From: Streptomyces monashensis
GTDB taxonomy: Bacteria; Actinomycetota; Actinomycetes; Streptomycetales; Streptomycetaceae
Direction of reading: 5' to 3'
DNA length: 64,000 nt
NCBI RefSeq assembly: GCF_001866665.1
Contig: NZ_MLYO01000011.1
Location: 62,001 to 126,000, forward strand
Position 1 is the first letter of the stretch. Each line of letters opens with the position of its first letter. Below the pieces are notes generated by a model that saw only the letters and a list, made by a program, of their open reading frames with translations, ran no database searches and was not told the DNA's origin. A program made the translations under genes and the position numbers. Shown here in pieces: positions 33,865-43,138 of this stretch.

Positions 33865-34071
33865 ATGGGTATGAAGGACCAGTCCCAGAACAAGGCCGGC
33901 GAGCTGAAGCAGCGGGCGAAGGGCAAGGGCGACCAGGCCCGTCAGCAGGCCGGGCAGCGCGGTAAGCAGCAGGCTTCGTCCGAGCGGGGACTCAAGCACG
34001 AGAACATGCGTGACATCGAGGACTCGGACCAGGAGATGAAGGACCGGTTCGACCGGGACTACGACGCGTAG
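33865..34071 (+). CDS. Small hydrophilic CsbD-like protein
   Basis: This 68-residue protein is composed mainly of Lys, Gln, Gly, Arg, Asp and Glu. Its start (MKDQSQNKAGELKQRAKGKGDQARQQAG) resembles CsbD-type general-stress proteins, with alternating charged helix repeats. The tail is acidic (DIEDSDQEMKDRFDRDYDA). It is probably intrinsically disordered. AGGAG lies nine bases before the ATG at 33865. CsbD in Bacillus belongs to the sigma-B regulon; no SigB-type promoter could be identified here. Confidence 0.68.
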   Translation: MGMKDQSQNKAGELKQRAKGKGDQARQQAGQRGKQQASSERGLKHENMRDIEDSDQEMKDRFDRDYDA

Positions 34072-34106
34072 CCGCTGCGCTCGGCTTCGGCCGGCCTGTC
34101 GGCATG

Positions 34107-34140
34107 GGGCGCCCTTCGCTCGCGGAGGGCGCCCTAACCG
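34107..34140. terminator. Bidirectional terminator
   Basis: GGGCGCCCT (34107-34115) and AGGGCGCCC (34126-34134) form a perfect 9-bp stem. It lies between the small CsbD-like gene and the convergent tricorn gene, whose stop codon overlaps its right edge. Confidence 0.7.
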
Positions 34141-37100
34141 TTCTTCCGCGGCGGCAGTTTCGGGCGGGAGCGGTTCGGGACGTCGCTGTGGTCCGGGGGG
34201 ACGGCCGCGGGGGTGGAGGTCAGGAGGTCCAGGGCGAGCTGGATCGCGTCGTCCATCTGGGCATGGCGGCCCTCGGCCCAGTCCAGGGGGGTGCGCATGA
34301 TCTCCAGGTCGGGGGCGACGCCGTGGTTCTCCACGGACCAGCCGTAGGCGTCGAACCAGGCCGCGTTCATCGGGACCGTGATGACCGTGCCGTCGCCCAG
34401 CCGGTGGCGGCCGGTCATGCCGACCACGCCGCCCCAGGTGCGCTGGCCGACCACCGGGCCGAGCCTCAGCAGCTTGAAGGCGGCCGTGATCATGTCGCCG
34501 TCCGAGGAGGTCGCCTCGTCGGCGAGGGCCACCACCGGACCGCGCGGCGCGTTCGAGGTGTACGACACCGGCTGGGCGTCCCGGGTCAGGTCCCAGCCCA
34601 GGATCGTCCGCGTCAGCTTCTCGATGACGAGTTCGCTGATGTGCCCGCCCGCGTTGCCGCGCACGTCCACGATCAGCGCGGGCCGGGACACCTCCATGCG
34701 CAGATCGCGGTTGAACTGGGCCCAGCCGGAGCCGCCCATGTCGGGGATGTGCAGATAGCCGCACTTGCCGCCGCTCAACTCCCGTACGACACCGCGGCGT
34801 TTGGCGACCCAGTCCTGGTAGCGCAGGGGGCGGTCGTCGACGAGCGGGACGACCGCGACCCGCCGGGCCCGCTCGGCGCCCCCGTCCGCGGGTACGAACG
34901 TCAGCTCCACGGTCGTCCCGCCGGCGCCGGCGAGGAGCGGATACGGCCCGGTCACCGGGTCGACCGGGCGGCCGTCGACATGGGTCAGCACGGCGCCCTC
35001 ACGGATGCCCGTGCCGGCCAGCGGTGAGCGGGCCCGGGAGTCGGAGGAGTCGCCGGGCAGGATCCGCCGGAGGGCCCAGCCGGCCTCGCGGCGGACGAAG
35101 TTGGCGCCGAGCAGGCCCTGCCGGCGCTGGTAGTGCGGCGGGCCCTCGTTGCGGCGGGCGGCGGTGACGTACGCGTGCGAGGTGCCCAGTTCGCCGAGGA
35201 CCTCGCGCAGGAGGTCCGCGAACTCGTCGGGGGAGGCGACGCGTTCGACCAGCGGGCGGTACTGGTCGAGCACCGCGTCCCAGTCGATGCCGCACATGCC
35301 CGGGTCCCAGAAGTAGCCGCGGATGATGCGCCCCGCCTCCTCGTAGGCCTGGCGCCACTCGGCGGGCGGGTCCACCTCGTGCAGGATGCGGCGCAGGTCG
35401 ATCCACACGGTCGTGTCGCCGTCGCCCGGTTCCGTGGACGGGACCGCGCGCAGCTCGCCCTCGTCCACGACGACCAGGCGGGTGTCGTCGCCGCTCACCG
35501 CGAACCAGTCCAGGTGGTCGACCAGTTCGGACTTCTTGGCCTTGGTGATGTTGAAGTACTCCAGCGTCGGACGGCCGCTGGTGTCGGCCGGGTTGGCGAA
35601 GGTCTCGCCGAGCGCGCCGGAGATCGGCCAGCGCAGCCAGACCAGGCCGCCGCCCGCGACCGGGTGCAGCGCGGAGTACTTGGACGCGATGACCGGGAAC
35701 GGCGTGACCCGGTTCGCCAGGCCCTCCACCTCGACGGTCACCGTGCCCGCCTCGCCGGTCTCCTCTTCCTCGACCGGGTCGAGCCCGCCGGCGGCCGGGC
35801 GGCCCTCGGGGTTCAGCGCGAAGGGGGAGGGGGTCGCCGAGCTCAGCGGGACGAGGTACGGGCGGCAGCCGAGCGGGAAGGAGAGGTCGCCGGTGTGGAC
35901 GTCGTAGACCGGGTCGAAGCCGCGCCAGGAGAGGAAGGCGAGGTAGCGGCCGTCGCGGGTGAAGACGGGGTTCTCGTCCTCGAAGCGGCCGTTGGTGACG
36001 TCCACGATGAGCCGGTCCTTGATCCGGGCCAGCTTGATCTCGCGCAGGGAGCGGCCGATGCCCGGGTGGGACCAGGCGAGCCAGGCGCCGTCGGGGGAGA
36101 AGGCGAGGTCGCGGACGGGGCCGTTGACGGAGCGGATCAGCTCGGTCACCTGGCCGGCCGCACCTCCCGGCACCTCGCCCTGCCCGGTCTCCTCGGCCCC
36201 CTCGGCCCCCTCCGCGTTCGCGGGGCCCTCGGCGGCCTCCGCGGCCGGGGTCTCCGCGGCCTCGCCGCCCTCCCCCTCTCCCGTGTCGAGCAGCAGCAGC
36301 CGTCCGTCGTGCGAGGCGATGGCGAGCCGTTCGCCGAGCGGATCGCAGACCATCTCCAGGACCCGGCCGAGCGCCCCGGAGGCCAGCCGGTGCGGGGCGC
36401 GGTCGCCGGACGCGCGCGGCAGCTGGGCGATCTCGACGGCGTCCTCGCCGTCGGCGTCGGTGACGTACGCGACCTTGCCGGTCGTGCCCAGCATCTCCGG
36501 CAGCCGTACCCGGACGCCGGGCGTGTCGGCGATGGTGCGGGCCGGGCCGTCGCGGTGGGTGAGCCAGTACAGGCTGCCGCGGACGACGACGGCGCTGGCC
36601 CGGCCGGTCTCGTCCACGGAGATGCCGTCGACGTTCTGCGCGGCCGGCACCTGATAGCGGCGGCGGCCGGTGGCGGGTCCGGCGAGCCGGATGTCCAGCT
36701 TGTGCGGTACGGCGTTCGGGGAGAAGTCGTCCACGAGCCACAGGTCGCCCGCGCACTGGTAGACCACCCGGGTGCCGTCGCCGGCGGCGTGCCGGGCGTA
36801 GAAGGCGTCGTGGTCGGTGTGGCGGCGCAGGTCGGTGCCGTCGTACGCGCAGGAGTAGAGGTTGCCGACGCCCTCGTGGTCGGAGAGGAAGGCGACGCGG
36901 CCGGCGACGAACATGGGGCAGGCCAGATGGCCGCCGATGTCGGGCACGAGCTGCGTGCCGTGCAGCCACAGGCGGCCCATGGCGCCGCCGCGGTAGCGCT
37001 TCCAGGAGGCCGGTTCGTGCGGCGGGGTGCCGGTGAGCAGCAGCGTCCTGTGTTCACCGTCGACGTCGGCGACCTGGATGTCGGTGACCGGGCCCCAGGG

Positions 37101-37496
37101 CAGCCGCGCGCCGGGGTCGCCGGCGGTGGGGACCTTGTAGGCCCAGGTGAAGTAGGAGAAGGGCTGGTCGTGCGAGGCGACCGCGAGGATGTCGCTCTCC
37201 CCGTTCTCGGGGGGCGTCCAGCCGCAGACCCGGGTGTCGGAGCTGCCCCAGTACGTCAGCTGCCGCGCGGGACCGCCGTCGACGCCGACCAGGTGGATCT
37301 CGGGGTCGAGGCTGCGCCAGGTCGTGTAGGCGATACGGCGGCCGTCGGGCGAGAAGCGCGGGTGGCCGGTTTTGGTGCGGTCCGCCGTGAGGCGCCAGGC
37401 GCGGCCCGGCGCGTCGAGGGGGGCCAGCCAGAGATCGTCCTCGGCCACGAAGCACAGCAGATCGCCGCTGAGGTGGGGAAGGCGCAGATAGCTCAC
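34134..37496 (-). CDS. Tricorn protease homologue
   Basis: This 1120-residue cytosolic peptidase is of the tricorn family (S41), which degrades oligopeptides downstream of the proteasome and forms very large assemblies. The first two-thirds hold six- and seven-bladed beta-propeller repeats (for example RFSPDGRRIAYTTW and DLAFSPDGAWLAWSHP). A PDZ-like part and the C1/C2 catalytic domains follow. Catalytic Ser773-His774 (GTSHAYV), nucleophile Ser998 followed by Asp999 (TSSDGD), and Glu1056 (VENHG) are visible. An acidic Ala/Glu/Gly-rich insert of about 45 residues lies between propellers. The GTG start abuts GGGAG and may be leaderless. Confidence 0.93.
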   Translation of the reverse strand: MSYLRLPHLSGDLLCFVAEDDLWLAPLDAPGRAWRLTADRTKTGHPRFSPDGRRIAYTTWRSLDPEIHLVGVDGGPARQLTYWGSSDTRVCGWTPPENGESDILAVASHDQPFSYFTWAYKVPTAGDPGARLPWGPVTDIQVADVDGEHRTLLLTGTPPHEPASWKRYRGGAMGRLWLHGTQLVPDIGGHLACPMFVAGRVAFLSDHEGVGNLYSCAYDGTDLRRHTDHDAFYARHAAGDGTRVVYQCAGDLWLVDDFSPNAVPHKLDIRLAGPATGRRRYQVPAAQNVDGISVDETGRASAVVVRGSLYWLTHRDGPARTIADTPGVRVRLPEMLGTTGKVAYVTDADGEDAVEIAQLPRASGDRAPHRLASGALGRVLEMVCDPLGERLAIASHDGRLLLLDTGEGEGGEAAETPAAEAAEGPANAEGAEGAEETGQGEVPGGAAGQVTELIRSVNGPVRDLAFSPDGAWLAWSHPGIGRSLREIKLARIKDRLIVDVTNGRFEDENPVFTRDGRYLAFLSWRGFDPVYDVHTGDLSFPLGCRPYLVPLSSATPSPFALNPEGRPAAGGLDPVEEEETGEAGTVTVEVEGLANRVTPFPVIASKYSALHPVAGGGLVWLRWPISGALGETFANPADTSGRPTLEYFNITKAKKSELVDHLDWFAVSGDDTRLVVVDEGELRAVPSTEPGDGDTTVWIDLRRILHEVDPPAEWRQAYEEAGRIIRGYFWDPGMCGIDWDAVLDQYRPLVERVASPDEFADLLREVLGELGTSHAYVTAARRNEGPPHYQRRQGLLGANFVRREAGWALRRILPGDSSDSRARSPLAGTGIREGAVLTHVDGRPVDPVTGPYPLLAGAGGTTVELTFVPADGGAERARRVAVVPLVDDRPLRYQDWVAKRRGVVRELSGGKCGYLHIPDMGGSGWAQFNRDLRMEVSRPALIVDVRGNAGGHISELVIEKLTRTILGWDLTRDAQPVSYTSNAPRGPVVALADEATSSDGDMITAAFKLLRLGPVVGQRTWGGVVGMTGRHRLGDGTVITVPMNAAWFDAYGWSVENHGVAPDLEIMRTPLDWAEGRHAQMDDAIQLALDLLTSTPAAVPPDHSDVPNRSRPKLPPRKNG

Positions 37497-37588
37497 CTCC
37501 CTATGCTTTTCCGGGCAAACGGCACGAGCAACTCGTACGCTCGTCGTCGCTGCTTATGGAAAGCAGACAACCGTGATCCAACCCACGT

Positions 37589-37603
37589 ACGAAACGGTTT
37601 CGT
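37589..37603. promoter_or_regulatory. TetR operator candidate ACGAAAC-G-GTTTCGT
   Basis: A perfect 7-1-7 palindrome lies 69 bp before the TetR start. A second half-site, TACGAAAC, appears at 37634-37641. It lies in the gap between the tricorn gene and tetR, so it probably mediates autoregulation and control of the following MMPL gene. Confidence 0.65.
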
Positions 37604-37671
37604 TTCGCTCGCTCTCGGGGTATCTTCATGGAGTACGAAACAGGAGGCTCCGGAGCGGAAGGGTGAGTGGC

Positions 37672-38280
37672 ATGACCGAGGTGGTCGCAACGGCGCGCCG
37701 CAGTCGGATCACGCCCGAGCGGGAGGCCGAGTTGTACGAGGCCGTGCTCGACCTGCTCCGCGAAGTCGGCTACGACGCCCTCACCATGGACGCCGTCGCC
37801 GCCCGTACCAAGTCCAGCAAGGCGACGCTCTATCGCCAGTGGGGCGGCAAGGCCGAGCTGGTGGCGAAGGCGGTGCGGCACAACAAGCCGGGCGGCATGG
37901 GCCTCGACGGGATCGACACGGGATCGCTCAAGGGCGACCTGCGCGCTCTCACCCTGCGTTCGGACGACTGCGAGATGGAGCAGAACTCCGCGCTGATGCG
38001 GGGCCTGGCCATGGCGGTGCACAGCAACCCGGACCTCCTGCGGGCGTTCCGGGACCATCTGATCGAGCCCGAGATGGCGTCGTTCCGCCGCGTGGTGCAG
38101 CGGGCCGTCGACCGGGGTGAGATCCGGCCGGACAACCCGGCGATCGAGTTCATGATGCACATGATGCTCGGAGGGTTCGCCGCCCGCACCATGATCGACG
38201 AGTTGCCGCCGACGCAGTCCTTCCTCATGTCGTACATCGACGCCGTGGTCCTCCCCGCCCTCGGCGTTCCCACCGACTGA
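37672..38280 (+). CDS. TetR-family transcriptional regulator
   Basis: This 202-residue repressor has an N-terminal helix-turn-helix (about residues 18-60: AVLDLLREVGYDALTMDAVAARTKSSKATLYRQWGGKAELV). A ligand domain with the common DNPAIEFMMHMMLGG block follows. ATG 37672 is chosen; GTG 37663 is possible. It is followed after 103 bp by the MMPL exporter. Regulator plus RND/MMPL pairs of this kind control export of lipids or drugs. A palindrome upstream makes autoregulation likely. Confidence 0.9.
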   Translation: MTEVVATARRSRITPEREAELYEAVLDLLREVGYDALTMDAVAARTKSSKATLYRQWGGKAELVAKAVRHNKPGGMGLDGIDTGSLKGDLRALTLRSDDCEMEQNSALMRGLAMAVHSNPDLLRAFRDHLIEPEMASFRRVVQRAVDRGEIRPDNPAIEFMMHMMLGGFAARTMIDELPPTQSFLMSYIDAVVLPALGVPTD

Positions 38281-38383
38281 CCTCTCTCCCCAGCAAGCCC
38301 ACCTTCTGACGTCACCGCTCACGTCGTCGGGCTGACCACCCCTGCCCTGATCAACCCCACGACCTGACCGGGAGTACGCCTCC

Positions 38384-40609
38384 GTGGCCACATTCCTGTA
38401 CAAACTTGGCCGTCTCGCCTTCCGGCGACGGCACTTCGTCGCCCTCATATGGGTGGCGCTGCTGACCCTCGCCGGGGTCGGCGCCGCCTCCGCGCCGCCC
38501 GCCGGCAGCACGTCCTTCTCCATCCCCGGCACCGAGGCGCAGAAGGCTTTCGACCTCCTCGAACAGCGCTTCCCCGGGATGAGCGCCGACGGCGCCACCG
38601 CGCGCGTCGTCTTCAAGGCGCCGGCCGGCGAGAAGATGACCGACCAGCTCAACAAGGCGGCCGTCGAGAAGACCGTCAAGGAGCTGGGCAGCGGTCCCGA
38701 GGTCGTCTCCGTCGCCGACCCGTACGCGGGGCACGCCGTCAGCCGGAACGGCTCGATCGCCTACGCCGCGGTGAAGTACAAGGTCTCCGGGATGGAGCTC
38801 AAGGCCTCCTCCAAGGACGCCCTGAAGGAGGCCGCGCAGCACGCGCGCGACGCCGGGCTGACCGTCGAGGTCGGCGGTGACGCGCTCACCGCGACCCCGG
38901 AGACCGGCTCCAGCGAGGTCATCGGCATCGCGATCGCCGCCGTCGTCCTCGTCATCACCTTCGGCTCGCTGCTCGCGGCCGGATTCCCGCTGCTGACCGC
39001 GATCATCGGCGTCGGCATCGGCGTCTCCACGATCACCGCGCTCGCCAGCGCCCTGGACCTGGGCTCCACGACCTCCACCCTGGCCTCGATGATCGGCCTG
39101 GCCGTCGGCATCGACTACGCCCTGTTCATCGTCTCCCGCTACCGCGCCGAACTGGCCGAGGGCCGCGAGCGCGAGGAAGCGGCCGGACGCGCCGTCGGCA
39201 CGGCGGGCTCGGCGGTGGTCTTCGCGGGCCTGACCGTCGTCATCGCCCTGGTCGGCCTGTCAGTCGTCAACATCCCGATGCTGACCAAGATGGGCATCGC
39301 GGCCGCCGGCACGGTCGCCATCGCCGTCCTCATCGCGCTGACGATGATCCCGGCGCTGCTCGGCTACGCCGGCCGCAGGGTCAAGCCCGCCGGCGAGAAG
39401 AGCAAGCTGCTCGGCGGCGGCCGTAAGCCCAAGAATCCGGGCAGGCCCAACATGGGCACCCGCTGGGCGAGCTTCGTCGTACGCCGTCCGGTCGCCGTCC
39501 TCCTCCTCGGTGTGATCGGCCTCGGCGCGGCGGCGGTCCCGGCCGCCTCCCTCGAACTCGGCCTGCCGGACGACGGCTCCCAGCCGACCTCCACCACCCA
39601 GCGCCGCGCCTACGACCTGCTCTCCGAGGGCTTCGGGCCGGGCTTCAACGGTCCGCTGATGGTCGTCGTCGACGCCAAGGGCAGCCACGACGCGAAGGCT
39701 GCCTTCACCAGGGTCGGCGACGAGATCAAGGGCCTGAAGGACGTCGTCACGGTCACGCCGGCCGTGCCCAACAAGGCCGGCGACACCGCGACCATCACGG
39801 TCGTCCCCGGGTCCAAGCCGTCGTCCAGGACGACCGAGGACCTGGTGCACGCCATCCGCGGCAAGGGCGCGGAGGTCGCGCGGCAGACCGACTCCAAGAT
39901 CCTGGTCACCGGCTCGACGGCGATGAACATCGACGTCTCGCAGAAGCTGAACGACGCGCTGCTGCCGTACCTGGCCCTGGTCGTGGGCCTCGCCTTCCTC
40001 CTGCTGATCGTGGTCTTCCGCTCCGTCCTCGTCCCGCTGAAGGCGGCCCTCGGCTTCCTGCTCAGCGTGACGGCGGCGCTCGGCGCCGTGGTCGCGGTCT
40101 TCCAGTGGGGCTGGCTGTCCGGCCTGTTCAACGTCTCCGAGACCGGCCCGGTCATGTCGATGATGCCGATCTTCATGGTGGGCGTCGTCTTCGGTCTCGC
40201 CATGGACTACGAGGTCTTCCTCGTCACCCGGATGCGGGAGGCGTACGTCCACGGCGAGAAGCCGACCCAGGCCGTGGTCACCGGCTTCCGGCACGGGGCA
40301 CGGGTCGTGACCGCCGCCGCGGTCATCATGATGGCCGTCTTCTCGGGCTTCATCGGCTCCAGCGAGTCGATGATCAAGATGATCGGCTTCGGCCTCGCGA
40401 TCGCCGTCTTCTTCGACGCGTTCATCGTCCGCATGGCGATCGTCCCGGCGGTGCTCGCCCTGCTCGGCAAGCGGGCCTGGTGGCTGCCGAGGTGGCTCGA
40501 CCGCGCCCTGCCGAACGTCGACGTCGAGGGCGAGGGCCTGCGCACGCGGTCCGCCGCGGACGGCAGGGACACGGACCCCGACGGGGAGCGGGAGCTGGTA
40601 CGCGCGTGA
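38384..40609 (+). CDS. MMPL/RND-family transporter
   Basis: This 741-residue inner-membrane transporter has twelve segments in two halves. Each half has a large extracellular loop after TM1 (TFLYKLGRLAFRRRHFVALIWVALLTLAGVGAASAP at the start). Then come GLAVGIDYALFIVSRYRAEL and GLAMDYEVFLVTRMREAY, the two TM4 motifs with the proton-relay Asp. It is powered by the proton gradient. In actinobacteria such proteins export lipids or toxins. The GTG at 38384 has GGGAG upstream. The gene follows tetR. Confidence 0.92.
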   Translation: MATFLYKLGRLAFRRRHFVALIWVALLTLAGVGAASAPPAGSTSFSIPGTEAQKAFDLLEQRFPGMSADGATARVVFKAPAGEKMTDQLNKAAVEKTVKELGSGPEVVSVADPYAGHAVSRNGSIAYAAVKYKVSGMELKASSKDALKEAAQHARDAGLTVEVGGDALTATPETGSSEVIGIAIAAVVLVITFGSLLAAGFPLLTAIIGVGIGVSTITALASALDLGSTTSTLASMIGLAVGIDYALFIVSRYRAELAEGREREEAAGRAVGTAGSAVVFAGLTVVIALVGLSVVNIPMLTKMGIAAAGTVAIAVLIALTMIPALLGYAGRRVKPAGEKSKLLGGGRKPKNPGRPNMGTRWASFVVRRPVAVLLLGVIGLGAAAVPAASLELGLPDDGSQPTSTTQRRAYDLLSEGFGPGFNGPLMVVVDAKGSHDAKAAFTRVGDEIKGLKDVVTVTPAVPNKAGDTATITVVPGSKPSSRTTEDLVHAIRGKGAEVARQTDSKILVTGSTAMNIDVSQKLNDALLPYLALVVGLAFLLLIVVFRSVLVPLKAALGFLLSVTAALGAVVAVFQWGWLSGLFNVSETGPVMSMMPIFMVGVVFGLAMDYEVFLVTRMREAYVHGEKPTQAVVTGFRHGARVVTAAAVIMMAVFSGFIGSSESMIKMIGFGLAIAVFFDAFIVRMAIVPAVLALLGKRAWWLPRWLDRALPNVDVEGEGLRTRSAADGRDTDPDGERELVRA

Positions 40610-40652
40610 CGTACCGCGTCTAGCCCGTATCGGCCCCGGCCGGTACGACCGG

Positions 40653-40694
40653 CCGGTGAGGGTGCCCGTGGGGACGGGGCTGCACCCTCACCGG
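40653..40694 (+). terminator. Terminator after the MMPL gene
   Basis: A 13-bp perfect stem (CCGGTGAGGGTGC 40653-40665, GCACCCTCACCGG 40682-40694) contains a smaller nested hairpin CCGT-GGGG-ACGG (40666-40677). There is no T-run. Confidence 0.7.
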
Positions 40695-40779
40695 CTGCTT
40701 CGCCTCGCCCGCGGCGGGCACCCGGTGGCGGCCGAAAACCCCGTGAGCGCGGCCGGATCGATGCCGTAGCGTGCCGGGC

Positions 40780-41292
40780 ATGACGACGACCGCCACGGGC
40801 ACCGGGGAGTCCGGTGCCCACCCCCGGTTTGCCGAAGCGATGCGTGCGCGCGGGCTGGAGGACGTCCTCGCGCGGACCCGGCGGTTCCCGGAGGCCACCC
40901 GGACGGCCGCCGAGGCCGCAGCCGCGATCGGGTGCGGGCTGAGCCAGATCTGCAAGTCGCTGATCTTCGCCGCCGACGGTGTCCCGGTGCTCGTCCTGAT
41001 GGACGGTGCCTCGCGCGTGGACGTGGAGCGCGTGCGCGCGGAACTGGGAGCGGGCAAGGTCACGCGGGCCGACGCCGGTGTCGTGCGCGAGACCACCGGG
41101 TACGCCATCGGCGGCGTCCCGCCCTTCGGACACCGCACGCGCACGCGCGTCCTCGCCGACCGCTCGCTGCTCGCGCACGACGAGGTGTGGGCGGCGGCCG
41201 GCACGCCGCACACCGTCTTCCCGATCGGGCCGGAGGCGCTGGTGGCACACGCCGGTGCGACCGTGGTGGACGTGCGCGAGCAGACCGCGTGA
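40780..41292 (+). CDS. YbaK/EbsC-family aminoacyl-tRNA deacylase
   Basis: This 170-residue editing domain hydrolyses mischarged aminoacyl-tRNA. Seen are FPEATRTAAEAAAAIGCGLSQICKSLIFAADG with the conserved Lys of the IxKSLIF motif (about residue 62), VRETTGYAIGGVPPFGH (YbaK signature GGxxPxGH), and HTVFPIGPEALV. TAGCGT at 40767-40772 lies 7 nt before the ATG with no ribosome binding site, so a leaderless start is likely. Its specificity (Cys-tRNAPro or other) is not determined. Confidence 0.88.
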   Translation: MTTTATGTGESGAHPRFAEAMRARGLEDVLARTRRFPEATRTAAEAAAAIGCGLSQICKSLIFAADGVPVLVLMDGASRVDVERVRAELGAGKVTRADAGVVRETTGYAIGGVPPFGHRTRTRVLADRSLLAHDEVWAAAGTPHTVFPIGPEALVAHAGATVVDVREQTA

Positions 41293-41371
41293 CGCCGCTC
41301 GTCACGGCCGCCGTCCGGTGGGCCCGCCGTGCTGCCACGGCCGGCCCGATCAGCGCCCCGGCCCCCGGATT

Positions 41372-43048
41372 TCAGTTGGCGGTGAGAGCCTCGGTGACGC
41401 GCGTCACCGTGGCCGGGGCGGTGGTGGAGAGGTCGGTGAACAGGTTGGCCGTGACCGTCCCACCCGCGGAGACGGTCCACAGGTCGGGTACGCCGTCACT
41501 GTTGGCGTCGGCGGCCTGCAGGTCCAGTGCGGCACCGGTGTTCCACCCGGTGGCGACCGGGTAGGCGGTGTAGGTGAGGTTGCCGGTGTTGGGGTCGGCG
41601 GCCAGGTTCTTCCACAGGTCGAGTTCGCCGGTGGACTTCTTCCACAGGAACATCGCGGTGCTGCTTGCGCCGCCCGTGGTGGGCAGCTGCGTGGTGGCGA
41701 CGGTCCAGTTGTTCCAGTCCGCGGTGCCGTCGGGCGTGTGGGCGTTGAGCGCGACGGGGAACTGGTAGACGCCGGCGCCGGCGCCGCTCGGGTAGAGGTC
41801 GAGGGCATAACCGTTGACGCTGTCGCCGGAGACACCGACGAGGTCGGGGAACCCGGTGTTGCCGCCGGATGTGTTTCCGGCGTCGGCGAGCTGGACGGGG
41901 TTGTCGCCGTTGATGTCCTGGAACGCACCGGCCGGGATGCCGACAGCAGTCCCGCTGACCGGGTTGAGCGGCGAGCCGTCTCCGTTGCCCTTGACGATCT
42001 CGCCGCCGCCCGCGTCGTTGCCACCGGGGTAGTAGACCAGCACGTCCTGTTCGGTGCCGCCGGTGAAGCGTCCGGCGACGACATCCGAGCCGTCGAAGTC
42101 CGAAGGCGAGCCGACGGTGTTGAAGCCGTTGCCGTTGACGCCGATGTCTCTCGGCGCGGTACCGACGTGCCCGTCACCCGTACCGGGGGCCAGCCACAGC
42201 CCCGAGGGAAGTCCGTTGCGGGCGCCGACGGTGAGCAGGTCAGGGATGCCGTCGCCGGTCAGGTCGCCGTCGGCCTGACCGGTCGTCGGCGCGGTGGAGT
42301 CGAAGGCAATGGTCGTCGTCCCGCCGAAGTTGCCTCCCGCGGACATGCTGGTGACCGACAGGGTGTTGGTGCGGCTGGTCGGGGTGACCGTGATGGTGGC
42401 GTTGCCGGAGGCGTCCGCGGTCACGGTGGCCGGGGCGCCCGCGTCGAGCTGGTATCGGTAGCTGCTCGGTACGGTCCCGCCACTGGGCGCGGTGACGGCG
42501 ACGCTCAACGGCCGCCCGACGGTGGACGCCCCTGGCGGGGCGATCACGGGCGTACCCGGGCGCGTCGGGTCGAACGAGAAGTGGCAGACGGTCGACCAGT
42601 CGCCGGTGCGGTGGAGGTCGGTGGCCCGGACCTTCCAGTCGAACTCGGTGACGGAACCTCCTGCCGCCGACTCCAGGGTGGCCTTCGGGATGACGTAGAC
42701 GGCACTGTCGCCGGATTGCACGGTCAGCTTCGCCGGGTCCGATTCGGCGGTCGCGTCGCCGGATTCGCTGCCGTGCGGCGACAGGCGGAAATCGGCGCCC
42801 AGGGTGCCGCCGTCGGGGTCGGAGACCTTCGCGTACAGGGTGACGTCGCCGTCGCCCACGAGGGTGTCGCCTTGGCATGAGGTGGCCGGCGAGGTGCTCA
42901 AGTCGGCTGGAACGGCCGGGGGGTTGTCCCGTGTCGTGGCCGAGGCAGCGGTCGACTGCACGATCCCCGCGGCTATCAGCAGGCCGAGCGCTGCCGTCGT
43001 CGTGGTGGTGCGCCTGGGGCGGGGTCTGTGTGACGAGGACGAGCCCAT
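41372..43048 (-). CDS. Secreted FG-GAP/VCBS-repeat protein with Ig-like domains
   Basis: This 558-residue protein has a twin-Arg-like head (RPRPRRTTTTTAALGLLIAAGIV) and a signal peptide ending near AASATTRD. Two Ig/fibronectin-like segments span about 35-250. FG-GAP/VCBS repeats rich in Asp/Gly calcium motifs follow: ADGDLTGDGIPDLLTVG, FQDINGDNPVQLADAG and AADANSDGVPDLWTV. Such C-terminal modules normally sit on much larger adhesins or LamG proteins. Here they stand alone. Codon use is less extreme in G/C than neighbours (more AT-ending codons such as ggt, gat), fitting acquired DNA. The ATG has AAAGG about ten bases upstream. Confidence 0.82.
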   Translation of the reverse strand: MGSSSSHRPRPRRTTTTTAALGLLIAAGIVQSTAASATTRDNPPAVPADLSTSPATSCQGDTLVGDGDVTLYAKVSDPDGGTLGADFRLSPHGSESGDATAESDPAKLTVQSGDSAVYVIPKATLESAAGGSVTEFDWKVRATDLHRTGDWSTVCHFSFDPTRPGTPVIAPPGASTVGRPLSVAVTAPSGGTVPSSYRYQLDAGAPATVTADASGNATITVTPTSRTNTLSVTSMSAGGNFGGTTTIAFDSTAPTTGQADGDLTGDGIPDLLTVGARNGLPSGLWLAPGTGDGHVGTAPRDIGVNGNGFNTVGSPSDFDGSDVVAGRFTGGTEQDVLVYYPGGNDAGGGEIVKGNGDGSPLNPVSGTAVGIPAGAFQDINGDNPVQLADAGNTSGGNTGFPDLVGVSGDSVNGYALDLYPSGAGAGVYQFPVALNAHTPDGTADWNNWTVATTQLPTTGGASSTAMFLWKKSTGELDLWKNLAADPNTGNLTYTAYPVATGWNTGAALDLQAADANSDGVPDLWTVSAGGTVTANLFTDLSTTAPATVTRVTEALTAN

Positions 43049-43138
43049 GAAGTCGTCGCCTTTCAGAGGGGGCCGACTGGCCCCGAACGGAGCCAAGTTA
43101 CGGTATGCGGCACGGGAGTTCGCGAGGACCCCGGCGAA

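Noticed and set aside
18676..40609. Long antisense and alternate-frame open reading frames throughout high-GC genes
   Set aside because: They overlap well-supported genes, have Arg/Pro/Gly-biased translations and no domains, as expected from G/C third-position bias.
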